Shown piece by piece: positions 10,851 to 23,905 of a DNA stretch of 64,000 nucleotides. Every line of letters starts with the position of its first letter. Positions within the stretch are counted from its first letter, which is position 1. The notes below the pieces were generated by a model. The model was given only the letters and a program-made list of their open reading frames with translations. It was not told where the DNA came from and ran no database searches. A program made the translations under genes and the position numbers. Source of the DNA: Lindgomyces ingoldianus (lineage: Eukaryota; Ascomycota; Dothideomycetes; Pleosporales; Lindgomycetaceae); the NCBI RefSeq assembly GCF_010093535.1, contig NW_022985187.1, positions 939,596-1,003,595 of the forward strand, in the 5' to 3' direction.

Positions 10851-13800
10851 TCACTTGGTTTGCGCGTAAGCTAGCCACCCAAACTTGCGGCCGGAAGCCC
10901 CGATGGATTCCGCATTCGTATCACGCTTCGGCGACTTGTGATCAAATATTTGAGAGGACAATGTCACAGAAGAGGAGGACAAGCCTTATTCGCCACCTCA
11001 AAAATGATTGGGCATACCTTCGTCGGCCGATAAATCATCACCACCCTCCACGATCATGCAGGGGAGATGTGTTGCAGATATCGAACGGCTACGGTTAACC
11101 TTCCAAAGTGGGTTACCTGATAATGGAGAAGAGCTCACGAGCGTTGCACAGTGCCATACTCACGGTCGCATGGTGTCCTGCAAGCAGCCGTAGCTTGCAA
11201 GATGCCACAAAGCTTGATCAAAGACTCTAAAAATATCTCGACATCGATTATTGTGCGACCGAACTTCCTTCCCCGGGACCAACCAGGGAAAATAATGTTT
11301 GCTTCTAACATGCACGCGTACAGCGGACTGCGGGCTACAGCAGTGCTTGTAGGAGAGGAGAAGTGTTTCGTTATCTCCATGCCAGTTCGCAGCATGTATT
11401 CCCACGGGTATCGATTCTGCCATCAACATATCACGGTCATTACTGACCTCTGTACTTTTACTTTCTGCATCATATCGGGCGGTTTATTCAAGGAAAAGGG
11501 ATGCGGTACTGAGAATTATCACCATCAGGAATGGGTATAATGCTAGTCAGCCACTACGGCTTCAATGTTTACTTTCGTATTAGTCGAATTCGCCGTCCCT
11601 TTTGACAAACTTGGCCACCACAATCGTTCGCAAGTGCCCAAAAGCACATGTCATCCTCTTGTATCATTCCTCGGCGAAGTGGAGAGGAAGCTGCTGACGC
11701 TCTCAAACGCCCTCCCCATGACGCGCATCTATCTACAAGCGCTTGCAACTAGCAAGTCCCACACCCACGTTGACAAAAGCCGCTACAACATATCTACACA
11801 TCATTGCTAACCCTAGCGGCGCTTGAATTTCCCCAGAAATCCACATGATCCTGACCATACGACCCTTTTGCGCCTCAGGTCATCAATCAAACTTTCCCGG
11901 GCTCTCAACTCCTTACAAGTTCTACGTGCATATTGCCTCCGCATTCATTCAGGAAATTCGCCTCTGAAATCCTGCAATACCGGAAACTTGCAGTAGCTCC
12001 AACACCCGTCCTCTCCAACGTTTAAGCGAGCAAAAGATTTACACAATCAGGCCAACTAATCAACAATGCTAATCTCTTCTTACTAACACCGTGTAATCTG
12101 GACCGCCATCTAAATTTCCCCGGCGGCAGGAGCCAACCCCTTCAAATCCCGATTAACCATTCCATCCACATTTGTAAGGTCAGTCGCTAGGCCGCGGAAA
12201 CTTCCACCTGTCCAAATCCGACCCGCATTCCGACACACCGTGTCCAGGAACAGAATGATGCTGTAGCGGTTCACAACTCTGCATGGGGTGAAATGGAGAG
12301 TTCTTCACCCTCTCCAAGGTTCAAGGTGCGTTGGGAGGGGAAGGGAATTTGGTAGTGCCGGTGTGTGTGCTAGGGACCTGCATGCTGTACGAATATTGAT
12401 GCAGGAAAGTGGCGCGGCTATCTTAGAGCGAATGGTGCGTGCGTTTTGTCACTTGTGCATGAATGCTGAATTGGACGCGGGTTCGGGATTCGGTACATTA
12501 TCGAGGGAGGGAGGCGCGCATCCCTTTCGCATGTGATGCCGGTGCATGGACGGTCGCTAGCCGGGCTGGCAGAGCGGAACGGTAAGACGGCCAAGAAATT
12601 AAGCTGCCTGCAGCTTGTGCCTTCATCGAACGTGCGTGCCGGCCTTTTTTGCAGGGTGCGCTTTTTGGACTTGCGGTACTCCATATCCTGGCAGGGGTTG
12701 TGCTTTGCCTGGCTTTCAATTATCGACACTACCAAATTGCTGGAGATCGTTCGTGGACATATTTCCCACTTTGTATATCCTGATGAAGCTCTGAATGCTA
12801 CTGTATTAATTTCGCAATCTACCCACAGCCTTTGATTCCTGATGGACGTTTGTGGGTACACTGACATGGGATGCACCTGCAGCCTTACCAGATCTCCACA
12901 GCTCCTACTCGACCTTCTCAATTCGTGCGGAGCTTTATTGTCGTACGGCGCCGCACCGTCATCGGTGGCAACTATCAAGATACCGGCGCGGCATTATGCT
13001 TCCCTTGTTCTTAAAGACTTGATCATCAAAGATGGACAGTATATAAACATTACGGCACAAAACTTAGCGAGGCTATTCTCTCTAGTTTCAACCTCACCGG
13101 TGTGCACTTTGCGAATCTAAACGATGTTTTTGATCGACTAGCAGCTGCGGATATCTAGCTCGAGAGTTTCGTGCATGGTCTTTCTTGGATTCTCCTTCAA
13201 ATGCGGGCCGATTCCTTTTACTTTGGAGAACGACAGCCATGAGCAGATGCTTTCTGAGATAGGTAATCTGGCGATTCTCTGCCCACGGGTGGTGCTACGA
13301 CTAGGATACGGCAAGGCTGCGATATTCGCCTCTTCCCTCTCTCCAAGTGACATGCATTGATTAACTAACAGAATCTCCTAGTCTGTTGACGACGAACGCG
13401 AATCCTTCGTTTACGTATCCTTGCTTGAAGTAGATTTTAACTTTTACCAGCACGACTCAAAACACGAGCTTCCACTACTTTGACATGACATCTCTAACGC
13501 TTTGGGTGCCTTCATTCCCCATTATCCCATCGCGGCGCGTGTGCTGTGCTGTCAGTCATGTCAGGGACGCGGCTCGCGCCAGTCCCGCTCCCGGCTCGCT
13601 TCCGATCGATAACACGCGACGCTATAACGTGAAACACTTAGAAAGTGGGTTTCATGCAGCCACTGCACCTCCTGTCACGCAATGGTTGGATGGGGCGATT
13701 CGTGAACAGACGTCTTGCTAAGTCCGTTTTGCTTTTGTGGGATTGCTGCTTCCTGAGCGGGATCTTTTCGGGATGTGGAGGACGTGGTTGTTGCGCCAGG

Positions 13801-16314
13801 GTCGGGGACGGCTGGGTGAATATCGGTGGTAATGATGAGGAAAGGGGCCAGGTTAAGTTTGATCTGCGGTCAGGATGTGTGAGCTGTCTGTGTTACTTTG
13901 TATTTTGCCGCGAAGCTTGACGCGCTAGGATGAGACACGAGATCCAGAGCTTCCAGGATGCTGGGAAAGAAGATGGCTGAAGCAATTCAAGCTTAATCTT
14001 ACGTTGGGTGATTTGATGCGTGTTTGCCCCGTATCGTGCTGACTCTCATCAAATTGTCGCAATCGCCATGGCTCTCTCATTTCTTGTCGACGCAGGGCGA
14101 GTGGATTCAGTAGACGACCTTTCATATGATCGAGATAGGAGAAGCGCGGGCATCAGGAGTGCTTTGGGCACATACTGCATGGCGCACCTCAGAACCATTC
14201 AATTGGAATGCCAAGTCCTCAGTTTCAATGTCACCGACGCCACATCATTCGCGATATAGAGAGACTTACGCGTCTATACATGATGCACCGCACGGCTCGA
14301 GGGGCTCAAACCCCCATCTTCTGTATTCATTTCCCAGTCCTTAGCCTTTCGTGTCGAGAAGAACAATCTCGTTATGCGTTGATAAAGATAAGGCATTCAG
14401 CGGTGTTCGTTGAACTTCGTATTCGTGTTGACATTGAGCTTAAGAAATGCTGGGATGAAGGATGTTGATTGGCTGGTTCCACAGTATGTCTAGTTTGGGT
14501 TAATTAGTGCGGTGGCATGATGATGAGTGCACGTGGAGCGGATCTTGGCGTAACGTTTGTTGAGACGACACGTCCTCCACGTCGCAGCTTGCGCGGACCT
14601 GCGTCCTTCAAGTCTGGATAGGAGTGAAATAGGATTCTTAGTCCGTTAATGGATTAAAAGGCTTCCACCAGGCAAATCCCCAACTAGGGTGCAGCCGCCT
14701 AGCGAAGAATTGCTACATATAGACCTTCCTCCCATTGTGATTCCAGAGAAGAAACGGCGCCCATGCCTCAATGTTTCTAGGCTATAATCTATGCCAGATA
14801 CTTCTCTTAAATTCCTGATTCCTGGAGAGCCCCTGTCGAGCATCATCTTCTGCCTTGTGCACTCCACCTCAGTGGATTGCTCCCAATATATGTTTATCAT
14901 TTCGCCACTCCGAACTTGATCGAGAAACTCGAAGTAGACCCTAACGAAGCCTCCAAGCTCGCTGCTATACTTATATAGGTAACTAGGCATATTCTGCTTT
15001 AATTCTGAAAATACCCCCCAAGCAAGATAACTAGGTGAAATTTGGCATGGTTACATAAGCGATACCTTACTTTCCCAAAGCAACCACCAGAATTGTCACC
15101 ACACCGTCCCCGCAATATCCCAGCTTTTTGAACGTTGAACATATCTCTCGCATTCAAAAATGCCGCCACAAAGATTAAGAAACGGAAAGACTAGAGTAAG
15201 ACAACAACTCTTTGCACGAAGCAAACCACAGCAGCCTCCCAAGGTAGCGAAATCTATCCAAAAATACTACCTGACTCTTAAGTCTGAACATACCAACTTA
15301 AAGGCCAGACTGTAAGTTTTTTAGGCTCATGTACCTCAAACGCCTTCACTGAAAGCTGAATCTGTTTACAGTTTCTGAAAAAATGCAAACGATTCTCTAA
15401 TTCTTCATCAGTCAACCGAATTTCTTGGCGGACTCCTCTCCTATCTCTACCGAGAGACGTTGAATAGTCACAGGCAAAGGGGAATTCAATATCTGTAATC
15501 GGAACCTACAAAAACCCACCCACTCCACTCTACGGGCGCTGTGTTAGAGCCCTCCTGATCGCCCAGTCTTGCACCTATCAAAGTATGTTGCTTGCTATAC
15601 GAGGATCTTTGCTCTATCTTCATTTGCGACCTTGAAACGAGGCTCTGAATGCGATACCAGCTCCCAGTACAGCTCGAAGTGACTAAGGAGCTCTGACCGG
15701 CTGCGCCATGCGTAGCAAGGGCGTGAACGAAGTTAGAACGACTGTTTTTCGAAGACATTTGTTAATTTGAAGAGAGTTGTTCCACTAGATTCCGAGGAAT
15801 GAGGATATAGACTAGAGTTTGGAAATTATGTTTGTAGCAGCACTGGCAAGGTTGGTGAGGAAAGGGTTAATCATTTGGTTTATGAACACTGCTACAGACG
15901 AGATATGATGAAGGAAGTAAGAGAATTAAAAGGCATCCCCTTTCTTCCTTCTTTCTCTCTTCATCTTAACCTCTTCTCTATCTTAACTTAGTCCTTCATC
16001 CGAGCCTATATCGTTGTGCTAAGGTCTGCCCTTGCATTCTATTTGACCCCTCATACATTCCCATCTCCTCACCGCCTCCATCAACCTCTCAACTTCACAT
16101 CTTCAATACTGCTGCCTGCCACCGCTCTTTCAGTCAATCGTCCTCACTATTTCTTTCTCAGTCATGTGTCCTGTATATAGGCCCCTGCTAGCTCCAGCGA
16201 TTGGTCTTTCCTTCTACCTCGCAGCTTCTTTCGACTTCGCAACTTCTCGCTTTCCTCAAATCTTTAGCCTCTCGATATACCCAATACTCTTGCCCCTCAC
16301 AAATTCGTCCCAGA
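10851..16314. other. Gene-poor interval with weak coding candidates
   Basis: No gene can be supported firmly. Weak candidates: a minus-strand frame 14990-14646 (FVRVYFEFLDQVRSGEMINI, well-mixed but with no neighbours in frame); a plus-strand ATG at 15160 reading 51 residues of basic, coiled-coil-like sequence that could splice (donor gtaagt near 15313, acceptor ...ttacag near 15371) to ten more codons; and, overlapping it on the other strand, a frame containing LTDEELENRLHFFRN. They conflict with each other, so at most one is real. CT-rich sequence at about 15935-16140 looks like the promoter and leader of the gene at 16315. Confidence 0.4.
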
Positions 16315-17162
16315 ATGGCGCCGCGAAGGTCTGAGCAACGTTTACGAGCGCTCTCAACGAAGTTCGACACAGGCCGGGCTGATATTAATCCAAAACATCG
16401 CGTAGACAAGAACAAAGGCTTCGTGAAGTACCGCAATGGCCTGCTCAAGCTCAACCAGGCTTCACCGGATATCAACTACATGTACGCTAGCAACATTGCC
16501 ACATTGATCAAATGAGAATACAACTTACACTATACAGCACCAAGGAGAATTCGTTGAAGTCTCCGCTGCTTCGCATGCCACCTGAGATTCGTAACAAGAT
16601 CTTCGGATACGTTCTCGGAGGCCACGACATCAAAATCCAAGTCGAAAAAAATAAGTACATCCTGGAGACCCGGCAGTGGTCTCATGATATCTGGCACGTG
16701 GCACGCCCATTGGACTCCCCCCAAAATTGCGACCCCTCGCCGTACTCCGTCAAGCCCAACTTCCAGCTCCTTCGCGTCTGCCGCCAAATCTACAACGAAG
16801 CCGCAGTCCTTCCATACAAGCTCAACAATTTCTCCTTCGCGGGCTCTGCTCGGAAATACCTCGGAAAGTACGGGAACAACTGGTACAACCCGACGGACTA
16901 TTGGGTCGAGCGACGGACCATTGCCCAGCTTCAGGCTGTCACAACTCTGGAGCCGTCTGTGCGCTACATGGATGAGTACACGTCGAAGCGGCGGCCGGCT
17001 TTTCGCCGTAGGTTCCCGAAAATCAAGCACCTCATCATAAATATTCCATGGAAGGGAACGGAACGTTGGACTGAGTGGTCCAAGCAGATTGTCGTCATGC
17101 GGGAGAAAGGGAAGGTCGACATCGAGTGGCGGTACTTGGAGCGACCTCCTGCAGGGCACTAG
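16315..17162 (+). CDS. DUF7730/2EXR-like fungal protein, intact copy
   Basis: Function unknown. Two exons, 16315-16481 and 16538-17162, with a 56-nt intron (gtacgc...tacag); 792 nt, 263 aa. A basic N-terminal exon (MAPRRSEQRLRAL...) is followed by the family core: LLRMPPEIRNKIFGYVLGG, then LLRVCRQIYNEAAVLPY, then a C-terminal FPKIKHLIINIPWK. The LxxLPxEIRxxIyxyvLgG and LLrvCRQIyxEaalLpy motifs are typical of a large fungal family annotated as DUF7730 or 2EXR, related in outline to F-box-like domains. The unspliced upstream frame ends in a stop just inside the intron, and splicing joins NYI to TKENSLKSPLL in phase. Two broken relatives lie at 18096-18990 and 28661-29078, so this family has expanded and decayed locally. 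A long minus-strand frame across the gene is a shadow. Confidence 0.82.
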
Positions 17163-18095
17163 GTACCACTTTGCATGTAGCCTTGTCTCTGAAAATGCGA
17201 CATGATAAGGTTGGATGCAGTGTTTCGGAAAGGCTATAGCATCATCCTCGCGACTCGGGTTTATTCTAACACCTTGAAAGCTCTCGCTCTCTCGGGCAGA
17301 ATGGGAGAACGGCCTTCCTAAGGCCCGGGTTCCTTTATTTTCATATCTTTTCACCAACCTACGACACCCATCCTTACTCCCCATCCTTATACTTCCATTC
17401 ATTTCTTCTCCATTCTTATCCATGTGTAAACTGAAAGGCACCATCTTACTCCGATACATCCATCCATTATCCCCATTTTTACCCCCCTACCCCCCAATGC
17501 ACATACCTGCTATCTAAGGTCATGGATCTGTATACTAGAATCTCGACGATTTATTGCGGTTTTGGGTACTTCGGTCCTCTTCACAACTCTCCATATCTAG
17601 GTCTGGAGTTTCTAGCGTTCATCTACTTGCCTTTTCAACATCTAGTCCTCCTTCATTCTCCATTAGTTAGGAATAGAAGACTTTTACAATGGCTTCCTCT
17701 ATCTTCAGTAGCAGTGAGTATATATTTTTCTAAAGATACTGATCATCAAATGAAGAAGTTCCAAGCTGATGTTACCGCCCATCCTATTGGGGAGACATGC
17801 CCGAATTCGTGCCACTCAACTCCGCCACTTGCTCGAGGATTAAGTGATGGTTGTAGGGGAGTGATCGTTGAATGTCGTTAGATGTCATTCACAGCTTATT
17901 CCAACATCTCTTTCGCCTCCACCACAACCTAGCCAATCTCCCATTTCTTCCCTTCTCTCTCTCAATACCTTCTTTACTCCACCTCGAATCTCAGCATAGA
18001 GCAATCAACGCTTTTTCATGGCACTAAAGAAGGTCTAGTCAAAGCGTTAGTTTAAACTTCCACCGAGCACTTTTGCGACTCGAGGACAGAGGAAG
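17163..18095. other. Intergenic; nothing recognised
   Basis: The 3' region of the preceding gene and CT-rich spacer. The 119-codon plus frame at 17522-17881 shows no family resemblance and no codon-level support. Confidence 0.5.
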
Positions 18096-18990
18096 ATGAA
18101 GAAGGCCGGGAAGATAGTGGCTCCGATCAAGGTTTATAAGCTTGCCAGCGGTCTCACCAAAATCATGGTGTTTAATAGAACGTAGTACTGCTCCTACTGT
18201 TACTGATAGTAACAATCTCTTAGCAGTTAGAACAAAAGTGAATTGCCTTCTGTTACTATACAGTTAATAAGGCTATAGTTACTGCAGTAACTGCCTATAC
18301 TATCTATTATTAGTACAGAACAGTGAAGTAACTCCTTGCACTTAAAGCTTGCAGCTAGTTTAACACCTTGCAAGCTCTTGTTGTCTTAAGGAGTTAAGGG
18401 CTACCTCTAGAAGCTCTTATAATTAAGGCCTTGTCCTCTAGTATTTCTATTCTTACAAGTTTCCTAAGGACCCTCACCTTAACAACACTAAGTAGGAGAA
18501 TATCTAGACTTACAACCTCTAGCTAAAACCTAGGGGCCCTAGATATTGTGTAAAGAGCTTAACACAACTATATTAGCAAGATTGTGTTAAAATCAAGCCC
18601 TCTAGAGCCTCTAGTAACACTAGTTACTGTAGTAACTGCACTAAACAGTAACTTTACTATTAATTAACTTAGCAGTAACTATTACTGCCTGTAAGGCTGT
18701 TTTAATTTACTCTTTCTATAAGAACAAAACCCTATTGCTGCTAGTAACGCCTTAAAAACACTACTAACAGTAACAGTTATATTCTATTAAACACCATGAC
18801 CAAAATTGTCATCAAAGGAAAACGCCTGTATATGTGAATAGGGGAAGTCAAGTGCCTCCGCCCGAACTTAATGGCGCTCTAGAGGACTTGCCGCTAGATT
18901 TACAACGAGACTGCACTTCTTCCTTTACAATGAATCACTTCCTCCCATTCATAGTGTCATTTTCTGCAAATGGGCCTTAGGCCTCTTGTT
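18096..18990 (+). pseudogene. Relic of a DUF7730-like gene split by a MITE
   Basis: Excluding the inserted element at 18164-18798 and one copy of its target duplication joins two flanks in frame: KVYKLASGLTKIVIKGKRLY. This aligns with the NKIFGYVLGGHDIKI and NKIYGYATGGNILTI segments of the copies at 16315 and 28661. About 60 bp further on, after in-frame stops, RTCR-stop-IYNETALLP matches the family's CRQIYNEAAVLP segment. At least two stop codons interrupt the frame besides the insertion, so this is a dead copy. The similarity is short and was read by eye. Confidence 0.5.
18164..18798. mobile_element. hAT-type MITE, 635 bp, with exact 8-bp target-site duplication
   Basis: The element begins CATGGTGTTTAATAGAA and ends with the exact inverse, giving 17-bp perfect terminal inverted repeats. 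It is flanked on both sides by ACCAAAAT (18156-18163 and 18799-18806), an 8-bp target-site duplication; 8-bp duplications and CA-starting termini are hallmarks of the hAT superfamily. It has no open frame, so it must be non-autonomous. The interior is AT-rich and carries about a dozen copies of AGTAAC/GTTACT in the outer parts, including palindromes such as GTTACTGCAGTAAC, resembling the subterminal repeats that bind hAT transposases. It sits inside a DUF7730-like relic. Its termini differ from those of the larger hAT element at 39341-42397, so it was mobilised by a different transposase. Confidence 0.88.
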
Positions 18991-21900
18991 GTGCCAATGA
19001 GATGAGAATTGAGGGGTATGCTTACTCTAACTAGCACCGTTTGGTGAAGCTCCCTCTGATAAACTTGCTAGACCTGTGCGTTGTCTAAAAATAATTAGGA
19101 GCACACTATTCTTTCGCCCGCTGACAGTACATACCTGTGATAATACTTCAGCCGTTCGAGCCCCTTCTTTGATTCCCCTTACAATCTACCCAAAGATGTT
19201 AAGTGCAAATTGTGTAGAGTCCCCTTTCTAGGAAGACAGTATACTGTCTATCGCTTTGAAGTCTCATTAAATTAGCTATTGGAAGACTGTTTACTAATAG
19301 GATGCTGTAACCACTTCCGTATTCTAGTCCCATAATTGCTCTAGAGTTTCTCAATAGGGTGTACCTCTCTTATCTCCACTTCTCGTAGCTTCCTAGGCCC
19401 TTTTAGCCCCACAACGTATTTCACTTATTATGTTGCTGGAGCTTGCCGCTTCTTCTCTTCCTCCTGAGAATCAGGCCTTCACTCTACTAAGTCTAGCGAT
19501 AAAGAGTTACCATCCGCTTCTCGCCTCTAGGAGCTCAATCTGTCTTCCTCTCCCTCCTCACATCCTCGCTTTAGCAATGCTATTGCCGTGCAAACCGGCA
19601 ACAGCTAAGCCGACTACGAAAATATCCCGGGATAAATTCAAAAAGAAGAGTCCAGTAAAACCTAGCAGATGCAGTGTTCTCACCAAGCTCAAGACTAAGG
19701 GAACATTGCTTCAGTTGTAAGCAAAAGAGGTAACATCGGAGAGCATAGAGTGTAAAGGGTACCACTGGCGTTAAGCAGTGTTTGGTGGAACTAGAACTAA
19801 AACTAGTCGCTACTTTTATGCCTTCCGCCAGAGATAAGGATGAAGATCTTCGAGGATCGGAATCTTCAAGTGAAAGAAAAAGATGAAGGCGCCCCAAGGA
19901 TTCCAATGTACTTTTCCAAGAGAGTAAGCAGATCTCTCGATGAGACCACATTTCTTCCGTTCCACTTGGACGCCCTCTCTTATCACAGCAGCAATATGCC
20001 GCTGAGGCGGACCATTTGCTTCGTAGCCTTGACCCAGCTTCTCCTCCTTGCCCAACGACAAGAATTTACGGACGCTTATTTTGTATCTCTTATCCTTGGC
20101 TATGATAGCTATGTAGAACCTCCAAATCTAACAGACATGGCTTTGAAAGGGATAAATTTTATAACAGAATTACAATTGTTGTTACTAGGACCCACCACAG
20201 GTCTTTTCGCAATCGTGCTGAAGCTTTCGATTGGAATAAGAAAATATGGTTCCAGGATCTCAAACTACTAAACGAGCAAGCGGAGCTTACCATTGAGCGG
20301 ACGCTTACTGACAGGTTCGATTTAGGTGGCGATTGAGGTGAGAAAACGACGCAGTTTCTCTGAAGTATCAGTGTGGAACTCGCTATTACTAGATGTTCTC
20401 GAGAGTACGCCTGTGTCAACATCTATCTTCACACAAACATTCTCGGCTCATGATTTACTGCCAGAAGCTAGTCTGTCTTCATTTCATACTCTCCAAAGAA
20501 AATATAAAAGGGGTTTTTTTTTGGGGGGATTTCCTCTCCAACACTTTTAGTTATGCGTGAACCTTTATATACTCAGGGGGAGCCGGGACAGGCGATCCTG
20601 GTATGCGCTTGCTTACACACCTTCATATAATCCCCCCTTTCAAATTCACTGCCTTTGGCGCATACCCCTACAATTTTAGTCTCGAGCACCCAAGTACCCA
20701 AGCGGTCATTGTTTCTTTCCGTGCCTTCCCAGTATAACATTGATGGTAGCCCTCTAACACCGGTTGAAGAGCCCTCTCATCAAGCAATATTCTACGAAAC
20801 CACCATAACCGACATCAGAGGGTGGTAGGAACGAGAGCTCTTCCCTTCAGCACAATTCAGAATCTTATGTACCACTTATTCCTTCTCTTTCTGCATTGCA
20901 AGGAGGCCTATATAATCACATATACATTATTTACTTTACCAGTTTCGTGACGCCATGACAAAGTGTGAGCAGAGCCTCGGAACATCACGATTGATTTCCG
21001 ACAACTGACCTATATATACGCCCTCCTATGAGCACTCAGTTCAATGCACTCTCATTTAATACCAAGTATCACAGAGAGACAAAGTCCTTATCTTAGTTGA
21101 GGACTATCTGAAGATTCACGGCTAAAGTGGACAATTTCTGAGACCTCCCTACTTCACCCCGGTTTCCCTTACTCGACTCCCCTTACTTAGCTATAGAAAC
21201 TTATCTTCTTTAACTTACCGGCTCTACTTCTCTCCCCACTAGCTGCGAATTCTCGCCTAGTCTCTGGTCACTATGGCGTCTTTAAAAGAGAGCAAGAACA
21301 CCACTGAACCCCCTACAGCATATCGGGGTCCCGGATCAAGGAACCAAAGTCCTCTGAGCTTCCAAAGCACAAGAATAGACTTCCCAGTGTACAAATAAAG
21401 GGTGAGTCTTGAATATGTAAATTGAAGGTAAACTAAGACTTATAGGTATAGTTACTAACTGATCGCAGAATGAAGAGAAACTAGAAAGAATAGTCCTTGC
21501 TTCAAATACAAGCTAAGATTTGGACCAGGATATTCGAGCATGTGTTACATAGCTAACGGATCATGATAGACTTCAGTCGCTAATGCAATGATGCGGCGAT
21601 ACTAACAAATTACTTTGCGCCCCCCCTCGTCTGCCCGCCAGGTTTATTTGAGACTGTGTTTCTCCCATATGAGAGCAGCACTATCCATATGTGAAGAGTA
21701 CCATCCGTATCTAATCCCTTGCTGGCCTCGAATATCGGTCATTCTCACTCCCTCTGTTTAGTGACAAAGAGTCAGGCCGTTCAGAATCAGAGTACATACT
21801 GAATATCTGTAAGCGTCGAAGACCGGACGGCACTGAGTCAATTCTCCAGTGTCAAGCGCATGGTGCACTACATGGAGCTACCCTATCCCACAGTGAAAGA

Positions 21901-22608
21901 CATTGGGGTTAATGTGGTTGGGATGAGTAGGGGGAATCGACACTGTTGGAAGTTAATGTTGGTACATGACGATGAATGGCAACTCTGGCAACGTGGCCAC
22001 ACTTCGAAGGATCAATGCAGCACCTCTGGAGTCCACCACAGTGCCATTTACAATATCAATGGCTTCCAGGCCTCAGCCTTCAGCCTTTCGTTATCCGCTC
22101 ATACGGAAGCGAATTGGGAAATAAGTCAAGGTTAGCAACACAGCTCTTTTGCACAACACAACCCTCAGTAGCTCTAAAGAAATATTGAAATTAAGATAAA
22201 AGATAGCTTTTAGCGCAATTCAATTCCATATGAACTTATTCGATTTAAAGGGAATGTAGGGGTTTTCAGCGTTGTAGCGTCGTCAGAAGTTTGTCCGTCT
22301 AGATGTTCCGAGTTCACTATCTCATAAGAGACCCTTCCACCTTCGCGACATGTGGGCCTCCACCCTAACACAACTGCAACATGCTTTCCGACGTACACTC
22401 ATTCCTAGATGCCTCTACTCCGCGCAATTCCCTCAGTCACACTATTTTTCCAAGTGAGAAAGTCGCCCTAGTACCGCTTTTGAGCCGCATAGTTATTCAA
22501 TACCCTCCACGTCATGTTACCCCTCTTCACTATCCTTCCCGGAATATCTCAACAAAGCGTCTATTATCGGATGCCTTGTGCTTATCAACATAGTGGACTA
22601 AGGTGCGT
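18991..22608. other. Gene-poor accessory spacer with coding debris
   Basis: No intact gene. A plus frame at 19430-19720 and several frames at 19580-20550 are short and unrecognised. A stretch at about 20190-20330 reads FDWNKKIWFQDLKLLNEQ-like sequence in one frame, ends at a stop, and could be a gene relic. G-run GGGGGGATT near 20522 follows poly-T. Nothing else stands out. Confidence 0.4.
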
Positions 22609-22624
22609 CCCTGCGTAGCAGGAC
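22609..22624 (+). repeat. Left arm of a long-range inverted repeat around the NLR/HNH block
   Basis: CCCTGCGTAGCAGGAC here is matched, inverted, by GTCCCGCCACGCAGGG at 28275-28290 with two mismatches in 16 bp. Just inside it is the perfect palindrome CCCGCCATGGCGGG (about 22626-22639), and the right arm has a comparable GC-rich hairpin-like sequence next to it. Looser similarity extends over about 40 bp. No target duplication was found. Confidence 0.45.
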
Positions 22625-23905
22625 ACCCGCCATGGCGGGACGACGCATATACTTTTTAGTGTGATAAACTCCACAACCTTTCAAAAGTGAAGATATTCTC
22701 AGAATAACATCTACAACTTATAAACTGCATTTCTTATTAATGCCTTCTTAAACCAGCTTCTGCTTACCGTGCAATACCGCAATCCGCTGATAGCCTGTTG
22801 CGAGGTCTTTGGCTTGGACCGCCGGAGCTGCACTAAAAAGTCTATGCATCCTGTTAAAAACTGTTAAATTGCGGCTTATTATACAATAATCTAATCCTAA
22901 GCGCTGCGACAGCGTCTAATGGATTGTTGTGTTTCAAGGCTTGTTCAAATCCACTGGCTCTAAAGTGACAGACGCGACAGATTCAGCCACCAAAGTGAAA
23001 GTAGCTTAGCGGTATTATATTACCGCTGACATCAGCACTTGGCAGCGACTCACGCGCACATAATCCGCGTCTAATGACTCGCCTTGCGCTTGACACGCAC
23101 TAAGGCTTTCGCAGGAGACACTAATTGCCTGCACCTTATTTAGCCCTTTCTGCGTCCAAACACCATGCACTACAATACAACACAAGTACTCACCTTACTA
23201 ACGTTAGCCTTCTGATCGCCTAGAATCTCTTGTTGCGGCACACTTTACCGGCACATTCTACTAGAATGACGTAGCGCAGAGCTGAACCCTATTTATCCAA
23301 ACCTGACGAATGCGTCCGAAATGCGCCTCCTACAATCCAACCCGAACTACGACGGCTTCAAGCTAACCACCTTTACCGACGAGATCCCTCCATATGCCAT
23401 TCTCTCTCATACTTGGAATGATGGCGAAGTCACATACGACGAGCTGGTGGCGGGGACTGGCAAGAATAAGGCTGGCTACGCTAAAATTCGCTTCTGCGTT
23501 AACAAAGCTGCTGAGGATGGCCTAAAGTATTCTTGGGTAGACACTTGCTGCACTATACAGACTCACCACCGACGACAACGCGCTACGAAAAGGGTGGCAT
23601 ATGCCGCCGAAAATGGCGGCAGAACGTATATAGCTTTTCTATACAAAATTCGTATTATAGTGTATTATTTGATTTACCCACATTCTCAGTAACATTAGTT
23701 CTCAGATCGAATCTTCCAAAGAGGGGCCGAAATCAGGCCTGAGCCGAGGTTGAGCCGTGGTCGAGCTAGCGGACAACTGCCCAAGCCAAGCCAGCATCCT
23801 TCCTGCTTCCACTTCCCAACTTTACATCCTCAACCGCCTTCCTTATTGCAGCCTGCGCCTGCATTTTGTCGTCCTGATGATACTAATCGATTCCAAGAAA
23901 GCACC

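Noticed and set aside
12418..12978. 186-codon minus frame
   Set aside because: Overlaps an open plus frame; composition rich in Arg/Ser/Pro, no motif.
16530..17459. 309-codon minus-strand frame
   Set aside because: It is antisense to the intact DUF7730-like gene, whose plus-strand reading has recognisable family motifs; the minus reading does not.
20159..20550. Coding-like fragments near 20.2-20.5 kb
   Set aside because: Only about 35 codons look protein-like in any one frame; no start, introns or family could be identified.
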